Assembly (NCBI GenBank): GCA_025357755.1
Contig: JANXOP010000286.1
Coordinates: 1-47,716 of the forward strand
Length of the DNA stretch: 47,716 nucleotides
Reading direction: 5' to 3'
From: Kofleriaceae bacterium
Lineage (GTDB): Bacteria > Myxococcota_A > Polyangia > Haliangiales > Haliangiaceae
A program made the translations under genes and the position numbers. Below the pieces are notes generated by a model. The model searched no databases. It was not told the origin of the DNA and saw only the letters and a list, made by a program, of their open reading frames with translations. How positions within the stretch are numbered: position 1 is the first letter of the stretch; every line of letters starts with the position of its first letter. This document shows positions 28,328-37,490 of the stretch, one piece after another.

Positions 28328-29968
28328 CTACGGCAGTGCGAGCACGGCGGTCAGCGCCCGCTCGGGATCGCGGTCGCCGGCGATCGCCGCGAGCTCGTCG
28401 AGGATCGTCTGGCGCCGCACATCCCCGCGCTCCAGAGCGCTGACGAGCGCCGCGCGCAACACGAGGTCCGCCGGATCGCTGCGGGTCGCGACCCAAGCGG
28501 CCGCGAGCACCGACGCATTCGGATCGTGGAGTGCGAGCTCCGCGAGCTCGACCCGCTGCACCTCGTGACCGACCGGTGGCGGCTGGAGCTGCGCGCGGAG
28601 GGCCGCGAACCCGTCGGCTTGCGCGTCGCGACCGGTGCGCCGGCTCGCTTCGATCGCGAGGTCGAGCGCCTCGGCGAGCGCGTTCGCGCCGGCGAGATCG
28701 AGCGCGCTGCGCATCGCGGTGATCACGTCGAGCGTGCGATTGCCGCGCATGAGCGCGTGGCCGATCGAGATCCACGTCACCGCCGGATCTCCAGAGGCGG
28801 CCGCAGCGGTCGCGCCGATCACGAGCGTCGCGTCGCCGTCGCCAGCGCGCGCCGCAGCACACGCGTAGCCCTCGACGAGGGCGGCATCATCGCTGTCTTC
28901 GCTCGCGCCGAGCCACATCATGCGCGCACGGCCGGGGTCCCCGAGCGCATCGAACAGCGCGCCGATCGCGGCCTGGCCGATCGCGCGATCGATCGACCGC
29001 CCGACTAGCTCGCCCGCGAGCCGCTCCGCGACCGCCGGATCGCGACGATAGGCCCGTGCGACGACCGCGAGCTCCGCTTCACTCGGCAATTCCGGCGCCA
29101 TCGCCATCGCCGATCCAGCGCCGTCGAGCCCTGCCCCGACGAGCGCTTCGAGGCGTGTATACGCGTAGAGCGCGGCCGCGGCCGCGCGTGGATCGTCGCC
29201 GGTCGCGAACGGCACGACGGTATCCGTTGCACGTGCCGGGCTGGCAGGAAGCTCGAGCGCTGCGAGCGCCGCGTCCGGAGACCACCACGCGAGCGCGAGC
29301 GCGAACGCGCGTTCGTACGCGAGGTCGTGCGCTCCGCTGTCGTGCCACCGCGCGAGCTGCTCGTACGCTTCGCGCTTGGCGCCTCGCTCCCACAGCCACG
29401 CGCCGAAGACCGCGTGTTGCGCCGCGGGGGCCTTCGCGTCGGCACCGGCCCACGCCGCGTTGCCGCCGAGCGCGACGAGCATCGCCCGTCCGCTCGCGCG
29501 GACCTCGGCATCGATGTGGCGTAGCTTCGCGATCGCGGCGACCTCCTTCGCGCGTGCGAAGCTCGCCGCCGGCACCGCCGCTCCGAGCCGCGTCGCGCGC
29601 TCGAGATCGTACAGTCCGTGGCCCGAGCCTCGCGCGACGCGCGCTTGCCCTCGCCGCACGAGGAGCGCCGCGAACCGCGCCTTGTCGGCATCGTGCCAGC
29701 GCGTGCCCAGGGGGCCGCCGAGCTTCTCGATCGCCTCGTAGTCGTCGATCGCGTCGCCGTCGCGGTGCAGCTCGCCATCGAGGGTGGCGGCCGCGAGCCG
29801 GGCCTGGACATCGCGCGGCTCGGCGAGGATCCGGATCTCGAGGTCGCGCCGCGCATCGACCGCGCCGCGCCGCGCGACGAGGGCCGCGACATCGATCGGA
29901 TCGGGCGCGCGCACGCCGCAGCTGGCTAGCGCCCAGATGGCGACGCCGGTGAGCTTCGCGAACCGCAC
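28328..29968 (-). CDS. Ala-rich lipoprotein with helical (TPR-like) repeats
   Basis: A 546-residue protein with a lipoprotein signal (FAKLTGVAIWALASC, lipobox LASC). The body is almost entirely Ala/Leu/Arg-rich helices with TPR-like spacing (for example RRGQARVARGSGHGLYDLER, AIGALFDALGDPGRARMMW, TLVIGATAAAASGDPAV), consistent with a periplasmic scaffold. No catalytic motif is evident. Two starts are open: TTG at 29986 and GTG at 29968; the GTG is preceded by GAAGAT and gives the usual basic signal start MRFAK, so it was chosen. It lies downstream of the gluzincin-like gene (27-base gap) and converges with the sulfatase-fold gene. No family is recognised. Confidence 0.72.
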   Translation of the reverse strand: MRFAKLTGVAIWALASCGVRAPDPIDVAALVARRGAVDARRDLEIRILAEPRDVQARLAAATLDGELHRDGDAIDDYEAIEKLGGPLGTRWHDADKARFAALLVRRGQARVARGSGHGLYDLERATRLGAAVPAASFARAKEVAAIAKLRHIDAEVRASGRAMLVALGGNAAWAGADAKAPAAQHAVFGAWLWERGAKREAYEQLARWHDSGAHDLAYERAFALALAWWSPDAALAALELPASPARATDTVVPFATGDDPRAAAAALYAYTRLEALVGAGLDGAGSAMAMAPELPSEAELAVVARAYRRDPAVAERLAGELVGRSIDRAIGQAAIGALFDALGDPGRARMMWLGASEDSDDAALVEGYACAAARAGDGDATLVIGATAAAASGDPAVTWISIGHALMRGNRTLDVITAMRSALDLAGANALAEALDLAIEASRRTGRDAQADGFAALRAQLQPPPVGHEVQRVELAELALHDPNASVLAAAWVATRSDPADLVLRAALVSALERGDVRRQTILDELAAIAGDRDPERALTAVLALP

Positions 29969-29995
29969 CCCGGCATCTTCACGCAAAACGCGGCG

Positions 29996-31015
29996 TCAGA
30001 ACACCGACCGGCCATCGATCCGATCGCGCTCCGCGGCGAGCGCTCGGGCAAATTGGCCGCGCGGCGGGTTCACGCCGAGCTCCTTGCGCAGCCGCTCCGC
30101 GATCGCCTCGGCCGCGACATACGAGGCCTGCGCGCCCGGATCGGTCCACAGCGCGGGTGGGGGAATGCGCCCGGGTAACTGCGGCAGCGCGGGCAACGAG
30201 CGCTCCACGTCGTCGAGCATCGCGGCCAACGCGAACCGTCGCAGGCGCGCCTCGACCGCGAGCTCGTTGACCCAGCGCGGTGGCAACCACGACGGTGGCT
30301 CGGCGAGCCGGGCGATATACGAGGCCGCGGCTTCGTCGAGCACCCGCGGAATTCCGGGCGGCTGGACGAGCGCGATCGCGGCGTGCCCGAGCTCGTGCAG
30401 CACGGTGTAGCGCGTCATTGGCGAATCGATCACCTGTGGTACGACGACGATGACCTCGCGAAGTGGCTCGATCACGAACGTCCGCGGCGAGGCGGTCGCG
30501 CTGCGATCGATGCGCACCGAACCGGTCAGCCCGAACCTCGTCGCGATCGCGTGCCAGACATCGTCGATCGCCACCGCGTCGATCGCGGGACCGCGATCCA
30601 TCCATCCCGCGATCAACGGGCCCGGAACATCGATCTCGACGACCGGATCCGGCGTGCCGTGCAGCCGATGGATCAGCGCGATCGCGTCCATTCCGAACCG
30701 GTCGCGGCTCACGGAGTTGCGTGCCGCGCTGAGCGCCGAGAGCCCGTCCCACGTCGCGGGCTGGGCGCGCACCGCGGCGACGGCCGGATCGCTCTCGATC
30801 GCGAGCGGGACCAGCAAGCGCAGCAGCGCGACCGCACGATCGGCGAGCCTCTCGTGTGGCAACGCGGCGAGCACGGTGTCGAGGCTCGACGACAACCGCG
30901 CGATCAGCGGCGCCGGCGGGGGCACACGACCTTCGGCATGCGCGCGTGCGAACGCTCGCATGTGCCCGGGCAGCTCGGCGGCGAGCTCTTGCTCGAGCAG
31001 GTCCAGCTCAGCCAC
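29996..31015 (-). CDS. Putative gluzincin-type zinc metallopeptidase domain protein
   Basis: A 339-residue protein, GTG-started, overlapping the uracil-DNA glycosylase stop by 8 bases. The key feature is HELGH (His207, Glu208, His211) followed by Glu228 in LDEAAASY, the HExxH-(16)-E layout of gluzincins such as M3/M32-type enzymes. The preceding beta strands ([11 protein letters not shown]) and the helix [10 protein letters not shown] fit the zinc-metallopeptidase fold. The N-terminal 100 residues are helical. No signal peptide is seen, so it is probably cytoplasmic. The family is not recognised; assignment rests on the motif spacing. Loss of the enzyme activity cannot be excluded. Confidence 0.7.
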   Translation of the reverse strand: MAELDLLEQELAAELPGHMRAFARAHAEGRVPPPAPLIARLSSSLDTVLAALPHERLADRAVALLRLLVPLAIESDPAVAAVRAQPATWDGLSALSAARNSVSRDRFGMDAIALIHRLHGTPDPVVEIDVPGPLIAGWMDRGPAIDAVAIDDVWHAIATRFGLTGSVRIDRSATASPRTFVIEPLREVIVVVPQVIDSPMTRYTVLHELGHAAIALVQPPGIPRVLDEAAASYIARLAEPPSWLPPRWVNELAVEARLRRFALAAMLDDVERSLPALPQLPGRIPPPALWTDPGAQASYVAAEAIAERLRKELGVNPPRGQFARALAAERDRIDGRSVF

Positions 31016-31793
31016 GGGGCGTGCCGGGCGGCGCGATTCCCAAGCGCGCGAGCTCTTGCATCACCAGCTTGAGATCCGCCCATGCATCCCGCTTGCGATC
31101 GGGCTCGCGCAACAGGTACGCGGGGTGGAACGTCGGCATCACTCTGATTCCGTTGACGTCATGAAACTTGTTGCGGAGCGCGCTGATCGGCACGTCGCGA
31201 CCGAGCAGCTGGTTCGACGCGGGCCGGCCGAGCGCGACGATGATCCGCGGCGCGATCGATGCGATCTGGGCCTGGAGAAAGGGCATGCACTGCTCGAGCT
31301 CGTCGAGCTCGGGGTTGCGATTCCCGGGCGGCCGGCACTTCGTGGTGTTCGCGATGTAGACCGATCGCCGCGACCACCCCATCGCTTCGATCATCTTGTC
31401 GAGGAGCTCGCCGGCAGGACCGACGAAGGGTTCGCCGCGCTTGTCTTCCTGTTCGCCCGGCGCTTCACCGACGAACATCAACGGTGCGTTCGGATCACCG
31501 ATGCCGAAGACGATCGACGTGCGGGTCGTCGACAGCTTGCACCGCGTACATTCACCGAGCTCGTCGCGGATCTGCGCGAGCGACATGCGGCCGATCCGCG
31601 GAGCCCGGTCGTCGTAGACCTCGACCGGCGTACCGACCTCCGCATCGAATGGCAGGATCGCCGAACGCGTGGTGGCCTGGCCGGGGGCCGCCCACGTACC
31701 CGCGGCGACGTGCCGCGCGAGCTGCGACCGCAGCTGGCGGGTAAGCGCGACCAGCTCGTCTCGGTCGTTCGGGCCTCGATCCATCTCGGTCAT
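31008..31793 (-). CDS. Uracil-DNA glycosylase, family 4 (4Fe-4S type)
   Basis: A 261-residue protein that removes uracil from DNA. The catalytic domain (about 85-250) has the family-4 start [12 protein letters not shown], the catalytic loop [33 protein letters not shown] and the C-terminal HPAYLLREP loop. The four iron-sulfur cysteines are the CxxC of CTRC, the Cys of TKCRPP and the Cys of EQCMPF. Residues 1-80 are a linker with no domain, longer than usual. Start ATG 31793 was chosen so as not to overlap the divergent thioredoxin gene at 31808; ATG at 31814 and 31784 are also in frame. It precedes the gluzincin-like gene and overlaps it. Confidence 0.92.
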   Translation of the reverse strand: MTEMDRGPNDRDELVALTRQLRSQLARHVAAGTWAAPGQATTRSAILPFDAEVGTPVEVYDDRAPRIGRMSLAQIRDELGECTRCKLSTTRTSIVFGIGDPNAPLMFVGEAPGEQEDKRGEPFVGPAGELLDKMIEAMGWSRRSVYIANTTKCRPPGNRNPELDELEQCMPFLQAQIASIAPRIIVALGRPASNQLLGRDVPISALRNKFHDVNGIRVMPTFHPAYLLREPDRKRDAWADLKLVMQELARLGIAPPGTPRG

Positions 31794-31807
31794 GCTATCA
31801 GGCGGGT

Positions 31808-32308
31808 ATGCCATTGCTCCGGTCCGTTCGGCTACGGGTGGGATTCCTGTTTGCGATCTCCATCGCGAGCGGCGCGAGCGGTGCGTGTCGGCGTGGCCCG
31901 TCGGTGCCGGAGGGTGATGTCCTGTCGACCCTGACCATCCCGTCGATCGCGGGCGATCAGCTCGATCTCCAGAGCCTGACCGGTAAACCGACGTTGCTCC
32001 TGTTCGTGTCCACGACGTGCGTTCACTGCCTCACCACCATCCCCAACGCGATGGGAGCGGCCCAGTACAAGGGAGCGAACCTCGTCGCGATCTTCGTCAG
32101 CGGCGACGCGAAGGCTGCCGAGCACGTCGTGGAGCAGACCAAGTTCTCGGGTCCGGTGTTGCTCGACGACGGCAGCCTGCGCAAGGCATTCGAGATCGAA
32201 TCGGTGCCGTACACGCTCGTGCTCGGCCGCGATGGTCACGCGACCGATGCTTTCACCGGCGAGCAAGACACCGCGACGCTGGCCAACGCGCTCGCGTCCG
32301 CGAAGTAG
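31808..32308 (+). CDS. Thioredoxin-fold protein, TlpA/ResA-like, probably exported
   Basis: A 166-residue protein with an N-terminal export signal ([19 protein letters not shown]); the Cys27 could be lipidated, though the lipobox SGAC is weak. Residues about 37-165 form an AhpC-TSA/redoxin domain with active-site CVHC (71-74), strand TLLLFVSTT and the cis-Pro loop [10 protein letters not shown]. Such proteins reduce disulfides in the periplasm, for instance during cytochrome c assembly, but no cytochrome genes are nearby. It is divergent from the uracil-DNA glycosylase and its stop is directly adjacent to the stop of the next gene (TAG then CTA), leaving no space for a terminator. Confidence 0.85.
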   Translation: MPLLRSVRLRVGFLFAISIASGASGACRRGPSVPEGDVLSTLTIPSIAGDQLDLQSLTGKPTLLLFVSTTCVHCLTTIPNAMGAAQYKGANLVAIFVSGDAKAAEHVVEQTKFSGPVLLDDGSLRKAFEIESVPYTLVLGRDGHATDAFTGEQDTATLANALASAK

Positions 32309-32965
32309 CTACTTCTCGGGGTCCGCGGTCTTCGGCACGGCGGTCGTGCCGGTGCCCGCGAACGACAGGTACTGGTAGTACATCCCGTCGGCTTCGCTCG
32401 CCGCGCGCAGCTGGCCTTGCTGGGCATCCTTGGGGTTCTTGAACGTGATGCGCACCTCGACCTCGGTCGGATGCGGATTCTTGCCGCGCGCGGCGCCGAC
32501 GCGCTTGGCCGTGATGCGGGCAAGAGGCTGCTCGAAGAAGCGCGTGTCGACATCGCGCCACGTGTTCTGACCGAGCTTGTCGAGCCCTCCCAGATCGACG
32601 ACGAGCGTCGAGCCTTCGACGTGCTGGACGACCTCGAACGCGGCGACCGACTGGAGAAATACCTCGGCCCCGCCACCCTTGGCTTCGAAGCCGATCCACG
32701 ACAGCGTGCCCTTCGAGGGCATCCGTTTCGGCTTCTTGCCATTGTCCGCGCGCGGCAGGACGCCCGGCTTCACGCCACCGTACTCGCCCTCGCCGTGCGG
32801 ACCGTTGGACATCGCGAGCGCCGCTGGATCCTCGGGTGAATCCGCCGCGGTTGGACGAGCCGTCGGAACGGCCGAAGCGGGTGAAGGCGTCGGTACCTTC
32901 TTCTTGTGGGGCGCCGCGATGGCAACCGGCCCAGTGAGCAGCACAGTCAGCAGTGCGAGGCGCAT
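32309..32965 (-). CDS. Secreted AMIN-like domain protein
   Basis: A 218-residue protein with a signal peptide (LALLTVLLTGPVAIAAP, cut about residue 19), a Pro/Thr/Ala linker (20-65) and a beta-rich domain (about 85-195). The domain has the AMIN pattern: GFEAKGGGAEVFLQS, VVQHVEGSTLVVDLGG and then RVGAARGKNPHPTEVEVRI. AMIN domains target N-acetylmuramidases and secretins such as PilQ to peptidoglycan. Here no enzymatic domain follows, so it may be an adaptor. The ATG at 32965 was preferred to the frame start at 33001 because it begins the signal peptide. The family call is moderate. Confidence 0.65.
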   Translation of the reverse strand: MRLALLTVLLTGPVAIAAPHKKKVPTPSPASAVPTARPTAADSPEDPAALAMSNGPHGEGEYGGVKPGVLPRADNGKKPKRMPSKGTLSWIGFEAKGGGAEVFLQSVAAFEVVQHVEGSTLVVDLGGLDKLGQNTWRDVDTRFFEQPLARITAKRVGAARGKNPHPTEVEVRITFKNPKDAQQGQLRAASEADGMYYQYLSFAGTGTTAVPKTADPEK

Positions 32966-33073
32966 GCGCGGGATCGTACAAACGCTGGACCACGGAGGCA
33001 AATTTCGACTCCGCTATCCGTTCGCTACCCCAGGCCGTTCCCGGCTGAGTGTGACTGGACACACGGGATCGCT

Positions 33074-33655
33074 ATGCTTCGCTCCGTGCCAAACCAGGTC
33101 AAGGGAATGCTCTTCCTGGACTACGTGCGGATGGTGCGAGCAAACAAGGCGGTCGAGTGGCACATCGTCCTCGATCCGGGTGACCTCCACTACTTCTTCG
33201 AGGACACGATCGACCCGGCGGCCTGGTATCCGATGGCCACGTTCGAGCGCGTCGGTAACGCGATACTCAAGTATGTCGGTAAGAGCGAGCTCGCCAGTGT
33301 CGAGCTCTGGGGTCGGCGCTCGGCGATCCAGCTCGTCGCCGCGTATCCGATGCTGCTCGCCGAGGGTGATCCGGTCGAATCGATCAATCGCTTTCGCGTC
33401 CTGCGCCAGACGTTCTTCGATTTCGACGCTCTCGACGTGCCGCTCCTCCACCCTGGTGCCGCGCAACTCGTGCCGCGCTTTCACATGAGTCGAGTCGCCG
33501 AGGAAGCCGCGTGTTTCCAGATGCTGGGCTTCTTCGCGGGGCTGATCGAGCAAGCCGGCGCTACCCAGATCGACGCGAAGTTTCGCCAGCGCTCGTGGGA
33601 TGGCGATCCGCAGACTCGGCTCGATCTCAGCTGGGCTTCGCCGGAGGATCGCTAG
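33074..33655 (+). CDS. DUF2378-like (TIGR02265-like) protein
   Basis: A 193-residue soluble protein. It has the layout of the Myxococcales-rich DUF2378 family: QVKGMLFLDYVR near the start, a DPxxWYPMATFERVG segment, a YPMLLAEG helix and a terminal strand RLDLSWA after a GLIEQAGA helix. Members are often found in large paralog sets in Myxococcus and are distantly similar to heme-NO-binding and V4R folds, but the function is unknown. The ATG at 33074 follows GGGATC; ATG 33107 is an alternative. The 3' end overlaps the convergent folC gene by 29 bases. Family assignment is tentative. Confidence 0.5.
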   Translation: MLRSVPNQVKGMLFLDYVRMVRANKAVEWHIVLDPGDLHYFFEDTIDPAAWYPMATFERVGNAILKYVGKSELASVELWGRRSAIQLVAAYPMLLAEGDPVESINRFRVLRQTFFDFDALDVPLLHPGAAQLVPRFHMSRVAEEAACFQMLGFFAGLIEQAGATQIDAKFRQRSWDGDPQTRLDLSWASPEDR

Positions 33656-34784
33656 TCGGAACCGGATCCGCGGGCGCGCCGAGGAAGGCGATGCGCGCTT
33701 CACCGACGAGGAACAGCGAGCCAGCGATCAGGATCGGCGAGCCGAGGGTGCGCGCGAGTGCGACGGCGCTTGGTAGTTCCGGTGCGTGATGTGGCGTGCC
33801 ACAGATCGCGGCGAGCGCCTCGGGCTCGAGCGATCGATCTTGCTGATAGCGCGTCGCGACGATCGCACTCACCTGCCCTGCGAGCTCGGTGATGATCGCG
33901 CCTACGTTCTTATCCGCGCTGATGGCGGTGACGAGCACGGGCTTCAGATCCAAGCTCTGCAACGTGGCTGCGAGCGCACGCGCACCATGAGGATTGTGGG
34001 CGCCGTCGAGGATCAGGTCCGCGAAGCGTTCGAACCGACCGGGGTGAACGACGCGCGCCAGCGCCGAGGTGTCGACCGGCAGGCCGATCGCTTGGACCGC
34101 GGCGATCGCGAGCGCGGCGTTGCGCCGCTGGTGCGTCCCGACGAGCGCGGAGACCGGGCCAAGCTCTTCGACGAGCCGGGCCGCGGGAGCAAAGTGCAGC
34201 AGCACGGGTTGGCCGACGATGATCTGCTGGTTCGGTTTGAAGATGCCGGCCTTCTCCGCCGCGATCTTTTCGATCGTGTCGCCGAGGATCGCCTCGTGAT
34301 CCATCGCGATGTTCGTGACCACGGCGACCTGCGCGTGGACCACGTTCGTCGCATCCAGCCGGCCGCCGAGCCCGACCTCGAGCACCGTGATCTCGACGTT
34401 CGCGGCAGCGATGATCACGAACGCCATGGCCGTGATCTGTTCGAAGAACGTGAGCTCGTCGCCGCCCGCGGCGGCGACCTGCGCGTAGGCCTCGACGATC
34501 TGAGGTTCTGAAACCATCACCCCATCGAGCTGCACGCGCTCCCGCAGCGTCGAGAGATGCGGCGACGTGTACGTCGCGACGCGCTTGCCCTGGCCTCGCA
34601 CCAGCGCGGCGATCATCGCGACGACCGAGCCCTTGCCGTTCGTGCCACCGACGTGGATCACGAGCCCCATCCGGCGTTCGGGGTTGCCGAGTCGCGCGAG
34701 CAACTCGGTCATCCGCTCGAGCCCGAGCTTGACGCCGAACCGGCGTGCCGAGACCAGGCGATCGAGTACCTCGCGATACTCCAT
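33627..34784 (-). CDS. folC: Folylpolyglutamate synthase / dihydrofolate synthase
   Basis: A 385-residue Mur-ligase-family enzyme adding glutamate to folates. Motifs: N-terminal LERMTELLARLGNPE, P-loop HVGGTNGKGS (44-53), YTSPHLSTLRER, the KAGIFK loop, DGAHNPHGA and ISADKNVGAI. It is shorter than typical FolC (about 420-430 aa), the C-terminus being reduced. The ATG at 34784 lies 4 bases after the accD stop (TGACCTGATG), so it is coupled to accD, a pairing common in bacteria. The last 29 bases overlap the convergent gene at 33074-33655. A second folate enzyme, folP, is at 19892-20710. Confidence 0.93.
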   Translation of the reverse strand: MEYREVLDRLVSARRFGVKLGLERMTELLARLGNPERRMGLVIHVGGTNGKGSVVAMIAALVRGQGKRVATYTSPHLSTLRERVQLDGVMVSEPQIVEAYAQVAAAGGDELTFFEQITAMAFVIIAAANVEITVLEVGLGGRLDATNVVHAQVAVVTNIAMDHEAILGDTIEKIAAEKAGIFKPNQQIIVGQPVLLHFAPAARLVEELGPVSALVGTHQRRNAALAIAAVQAIGLPVDTSALARVVHPGRFERFADLILDGAHNPHGARALAATLQSLDLKPVLVTAISADKNVGAIITELAGQVSAIVATRYQQDRSLEPEALAAICGTPHHAPELPSAVALARTLGSPILIAGSLFLVGEARIAFLGAPADPVPTSDPPAKPS

Positions 34785-34788
34785 CAGG

Positions 34789-35694
34789 TCAGTCGGTGTG
34801 CGGGATCTCGAGCTCGACGTCGCCGACGCTGCCGGTCCGACGATTCGCATCGCGACCGTGCTGGAACCAGCGCAGCGAACGCTCGAGTGTGCGCTTGAGA
34901 TCCTTGCGATGGACGACCATGTCGACCATGCCGTGCTCGAGCAGGAACTCGGAGCGCTGGAACCCGGGCGGCAGCTGCTGACGGATCGTCTGCTCGATCA
35001 CGCGTGGACCAGCAAAGCCGATCAGCGCCTCGGGCTCCGCGATGGTCAGATCACCGAGCATCGCGACCGAGGCGGCAACTCCACCGGTGGTCGGGTGCAA
35101 GAGCACCGCGATGTACGGCACGCGCGCCTCGCGCAACCGCGAGCGAGCGGCGGAGGTCTTCGCCATCTGCATCAGCGACAGCACGCCTTCCTGCATGCGC
35201 GCGCCTCCGGACGCCGAGAACAAGATCGCCGGGCGCTTGTGGGCGACCGCGCGCTCGAACTGGCGCGTGATCTTCTCGCCGACGACGGAGCCCATCGAAC
35301 CGCCCATGAACTCGAAGACGAAGAACCCGGCCTCGACCGGGATGCCGCCGACCGCGCCGGTGCCCGCGCGATATGCGTCACCGGGGCCGACCTTGCGCAT
35401 GCTGCTCTTGATCTGATCGACGTACTTCTTGCCGTCGACCCGGAACCCTAACGGGTCGGTACTCTCGAGCTGGAGGTCGTGCTCTTCCCACGAGCCTTCA
35501 TCGATCACCATCTCGATCCGGCCCTGGGTCGGCATCCGGAAGTGGTGGTTGCAGCTCGCGCAAACCCGCAAATTCGCGTCGAGATCGGCCTCGTAAAGCG
35601 TCGTATTGCAGCGCTCGCACTTGGTCCAAATCCCCTTCGGAACGGACTTTTTGGGCTGTTCGGCCAGCCCCTGCGTACGTGACCACCAGGCCAT
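34789..35694 (-). CDS. accD: Acetyl-CoA carboxylase carboxyltransferase subunit beta
   Basis: A 301-residue subunit making malonyl-CoA, the first committed step of fatty-acid synthesis, with AccA. The zinc ribbon is formed by Cys26, Cys29, Cys45 and Cys48 (CERC, CASC). The carboxyltransferase domain has ENSMRK-like RKVGPGDAYRAG, EFMGGSMGSVVGEK, the FSASGGARMQEG loop, HPTTGGVAAS and GFAGPRVIEQT. Length and ends match the family. The ATG at 35694 follows CAGGTGCATCCC. It forms an operon with folC and is divergent from the receiver-like gene at 35810. Confidence 0.96.
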   Translation of the reverse strand: MAWWSRTQGLAEQPKKSVPKGIWTKCERCNTTLYEADLDANLRVCASCNHHFRMPTQGRIEMVIDEGSWEEHDLQLESTDPLGFRVDGKKYVDQIKSSMRKVGPGDAYRAGTGAVGGIPVEAGFFVFEFMGGSMGSVVGEKITRQFERAVAHKRPAILFSASGGARMQEGVLSLMQMAKTSAARSRLREARVPYIAVLLHPTTGGVAASVAMLGDLTIAEPEALIGFAGPRVIEQTIRQQLPPGFQRSEFLLEHGMVDMVVHRKDLKRTLERSLRWFQHGRDANRRTGSVGDVELEIPHTD

Positions 35695-35809
35695 GGGATG
35701 CACCTGATAGCCTATTATCCCGTGCGTTTCCAGCGGCTTTCTCTCGCAGCAGCAGCAAGAACTTGGTAGACACTCGGGCGGTAAGCGTCCCCTGATACGT
35801 GAGGTCGCG

Positions 35810-36118
35810 ATGTCTTCGATCCTTGTCGTCAACGAGATCAGCACCGAGCGCGAGGAAACTGTCCGCGCTCTTCAGGCTGAAGGTTTCACAGTAGTCCAGG
35901 CCGGATCAGCGTCGGAAGCGACGCGAGAGATCTGGGGTGGCTCGTTCATCGTCGCCGTCGTCTCGTCGTTGCTGACTGGCACCACCGCGCAAGCGTTGGT
36001 CGGTCAGCTGCGACAGATGGCGCCCGAGATCGAGACCATCATCCAGGGCCGGAGCGACGAGCTCCCTGCGCTCGTGCGCAAGGTGATGGCGATTCGCGAC
36101 GGCTCGGTCGCCGCCTAG
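35810..36118 (+). CDS. Degenerate CheY-like receiver domain protein (pseudo-receiver)
   Basis: A 102-residue single-domain protein. Secondary structure follows a response-regulator receiver (ILVVNEISTEREETVRAL, then EGFTVVQAGSASEATREI, and a final helix), but the phosphorylation machinery is missing: the acidic pair reads Asn8-Glu9, the phosphoacceptor Asp is replaced by Ser52 (IVAVVSSLLTG), and the switch Thr and Lys are absent (IIQGRSDE). It probably works by protein binding rather than phosphorylation, possibly with its neighbour. The convergent CRP-like gene ends 2 bases away. Divergent from accD with a 115-base gap that holds no obvious regulatory motif. Confidence 0.65.
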   Translation: MSSILVVNEISTEREETVRALQAEGFTVVQAGSASEATREIWGGSFIVAVVSSLLTGTTAQALVGQLRQMAPEIETIIQGRSDELPALVRKVMAIRDGSVAA

Positions 36119-36120
36119 GG

Positions 36121-36795
36121 CTACGGCCCGAAGCGATCTTTCAGCGTCAGAAATTCCAAGAACTCGAGGAGCCGTCCGACCTCGGGGACGATGAAGCCGT
36201 GCCCATCGATCCCCGCGTCCTCGGCGAGGAGGACCAGGCGCGCGGCGCGTAGCCGATCGACGACCTCGATCACCTCGTGCACGGGCAGGCCGACGCGCGT
36301 CGCGATGTCCTCGACGCGCTTCGGGACGAGGATCGCGGTGCCGATATTGACCGGCGTGCCGGCGAGCAGGATCTGCTCTTCGGCCAGGTGGCGAAGGCAC
36401 TGCACGACACGATGGTTCGCGGTCGGCAACAGCAATAGCTCGACCTGCTGGTTCGCACTCTCGAGGCGCAGCGCGAGGGACTTGATGATCCGCAGCGCGA
36501 TTTCGGGACGAGCGCGCAGCATCGCCTCGAACGTCTTGCCCTCGATCACGAGCAGGCGCGAATCGATCCGGACCACCGCGGTGGCGCTGCGCGGGCGCGA
36601 GTTGAGGATCGACATCTCGCCGAAGAACTCGCCGGGCGGAATGATCGCGAGGACGCGCTCGTTCTCGCCGACCATCCGGCGGATCTCGACCTCGCCAGTC
36701 GTGACGACGTACATGAAGTCCCCCGGCTGGCCCTCTTCGAACAGCACGGTGCCGGCCGGAAAGTCCCGCGCAAACCTGTCCAACCCGTCGTTCAC
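36121..36795 (-). CDS. CRP/FNR-family cyclic-nucleotide-binding regulator
   Basis: A 224-residue protein. The N-terminal cyclic-nucleotide-binding domain (about 10-115) has the FPAGTVLFEEGQPGDFMYVV start and the phosphate-binding cassette FGEMSILNSRPRSATAVV. A long helix (about 115-140) leads to a winged-helix region (about 150-210: VEDIATRVGLPVHEVIEVVD), so it probably binds DNA. The ligand cannot be told from the sequence; the cassette contains the Arg-Ser-Ala-Thr typical of cAMP/cGMP binders. GTG start at 36795. It lies 7 bases downstream of the GT2 gene on the same strand, so they are co-transcribed. Confidence 0.85.
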   Translation of the reverse strand: MNDGLDRFARDFPAGTVLFEEGQPGDFMYVVTTGEVEIRRMVGENERVLAIIPPGEFFGEMSILNSRPRSATAVVRIDSRLLVIEGKTFEAMLRARPEIALRIIKSLALRLESANQQVELLLLPTANHRVVQCLRHLAEEQILLAGTPVNIGTAILVPKRVEDIATRVGLPVHEVIEVVDRLRAARLVLLAEDAGIDGHGFIVPEVGRLLEFLEFLTLKDRFGP

Positions 36796-36802
36796 CCGAG
36801 AA

Positions 36803-37435
36803 TCATCGCATGGTCGCGTGGCGCAGAATATGGAGCAACGCGCGCGAGCCGACCTTGGTGCGACCGATGCCCTCCTCGGCGGGTAGCGCTACCTCGTCGC
36901 TCGTGAGGCCGAGCTTGGTCGCGCGGACCAGCATCTCGACATCCCAGCCAGCGCCACGGTCGCGCATGCCGAGCGCGACGAGCGCGGGGAACTTGAGGGC
37001 GCGGACCGGGCCCACGCCGGACCAGCGATGGCGATACACGGTGTCGATCAGGCCGATCACCACGCGCTCGCCGATCGCGTGCTTGGTCGCATCGGTGCCG
37101 AGCACGAGCTCGAGGCCGCGGGTCTCGATCGGTGCGACGAGCGCGGGCAGCAGCGCGGCCGCCGCGGGGCGATCACCAGGGATGAACACCACCAGATCGG
37201 GGACCCGCGGGAGCGACGAGAAGTGTGCCTGCGCCCGCTGGCAGGCCGCACCGTAACCACCGGTGTACTCGCGGAGCACGAGCGCTCCGGCGTCGCGCGC
37301 GATCTCGGCGGTGCGGTCGCGCGAGGCCCGATCGACGACGACGACCGAGCGCACGGTCCGCGCGGGAAGAGCTCGCAAGACGGCGGCCAGCGTGGCCGCG
37401 TGATCGCGAGCCGGTACGACAACATCGATGACCAA
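36803..37435 (-). CDS. Family 2 glycosyltransferase
   Basis: A 210-residue enzyme with the GT2 start (VVVPARDHAATLAAVLRALP, 5-24), nucleotide-sugar motif VDRASRDRTAEIARDAGALV and GYGAACQRAQ loop. The usual Asp-x-Asp site appears as FIPGDRP (about 88-94). GT-A enzymes of this length are cytosolic or peripheral and often make polyprenyl-linked or cell-wall glycans; substrate is unknown. No C-terminal membrane helices. It is divergent from purM (55-base intergenic region) and precedes the CRP-like gene. The ATG at 37435 opens the conserved first strand. Confidence 0.85.
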   Translation of the reverse strand: MVIDVVVPARDHAATLAAVLRALPARTVRSVVVVDRASRDRTAEIARDAGALVLREYTGGYGAACQRAQAHFSSLPRVPDLVVFIPGDRPAAAALLPALVAPIETRGLELVLGTDATKHAIGERVVIGLIDTVYRHRWSGVGPVRALKFPALVALGMRDRGAGWDVEMLVRATKLGLTSDEVALPAEEGIGRTKVGSRALLHILRHATMR

Positions 37436-37490
37436 TCACCCCGAGCATACGACCTCTTTGGGCGCTTGGCGTGTGGTACACGAGCGTTCG

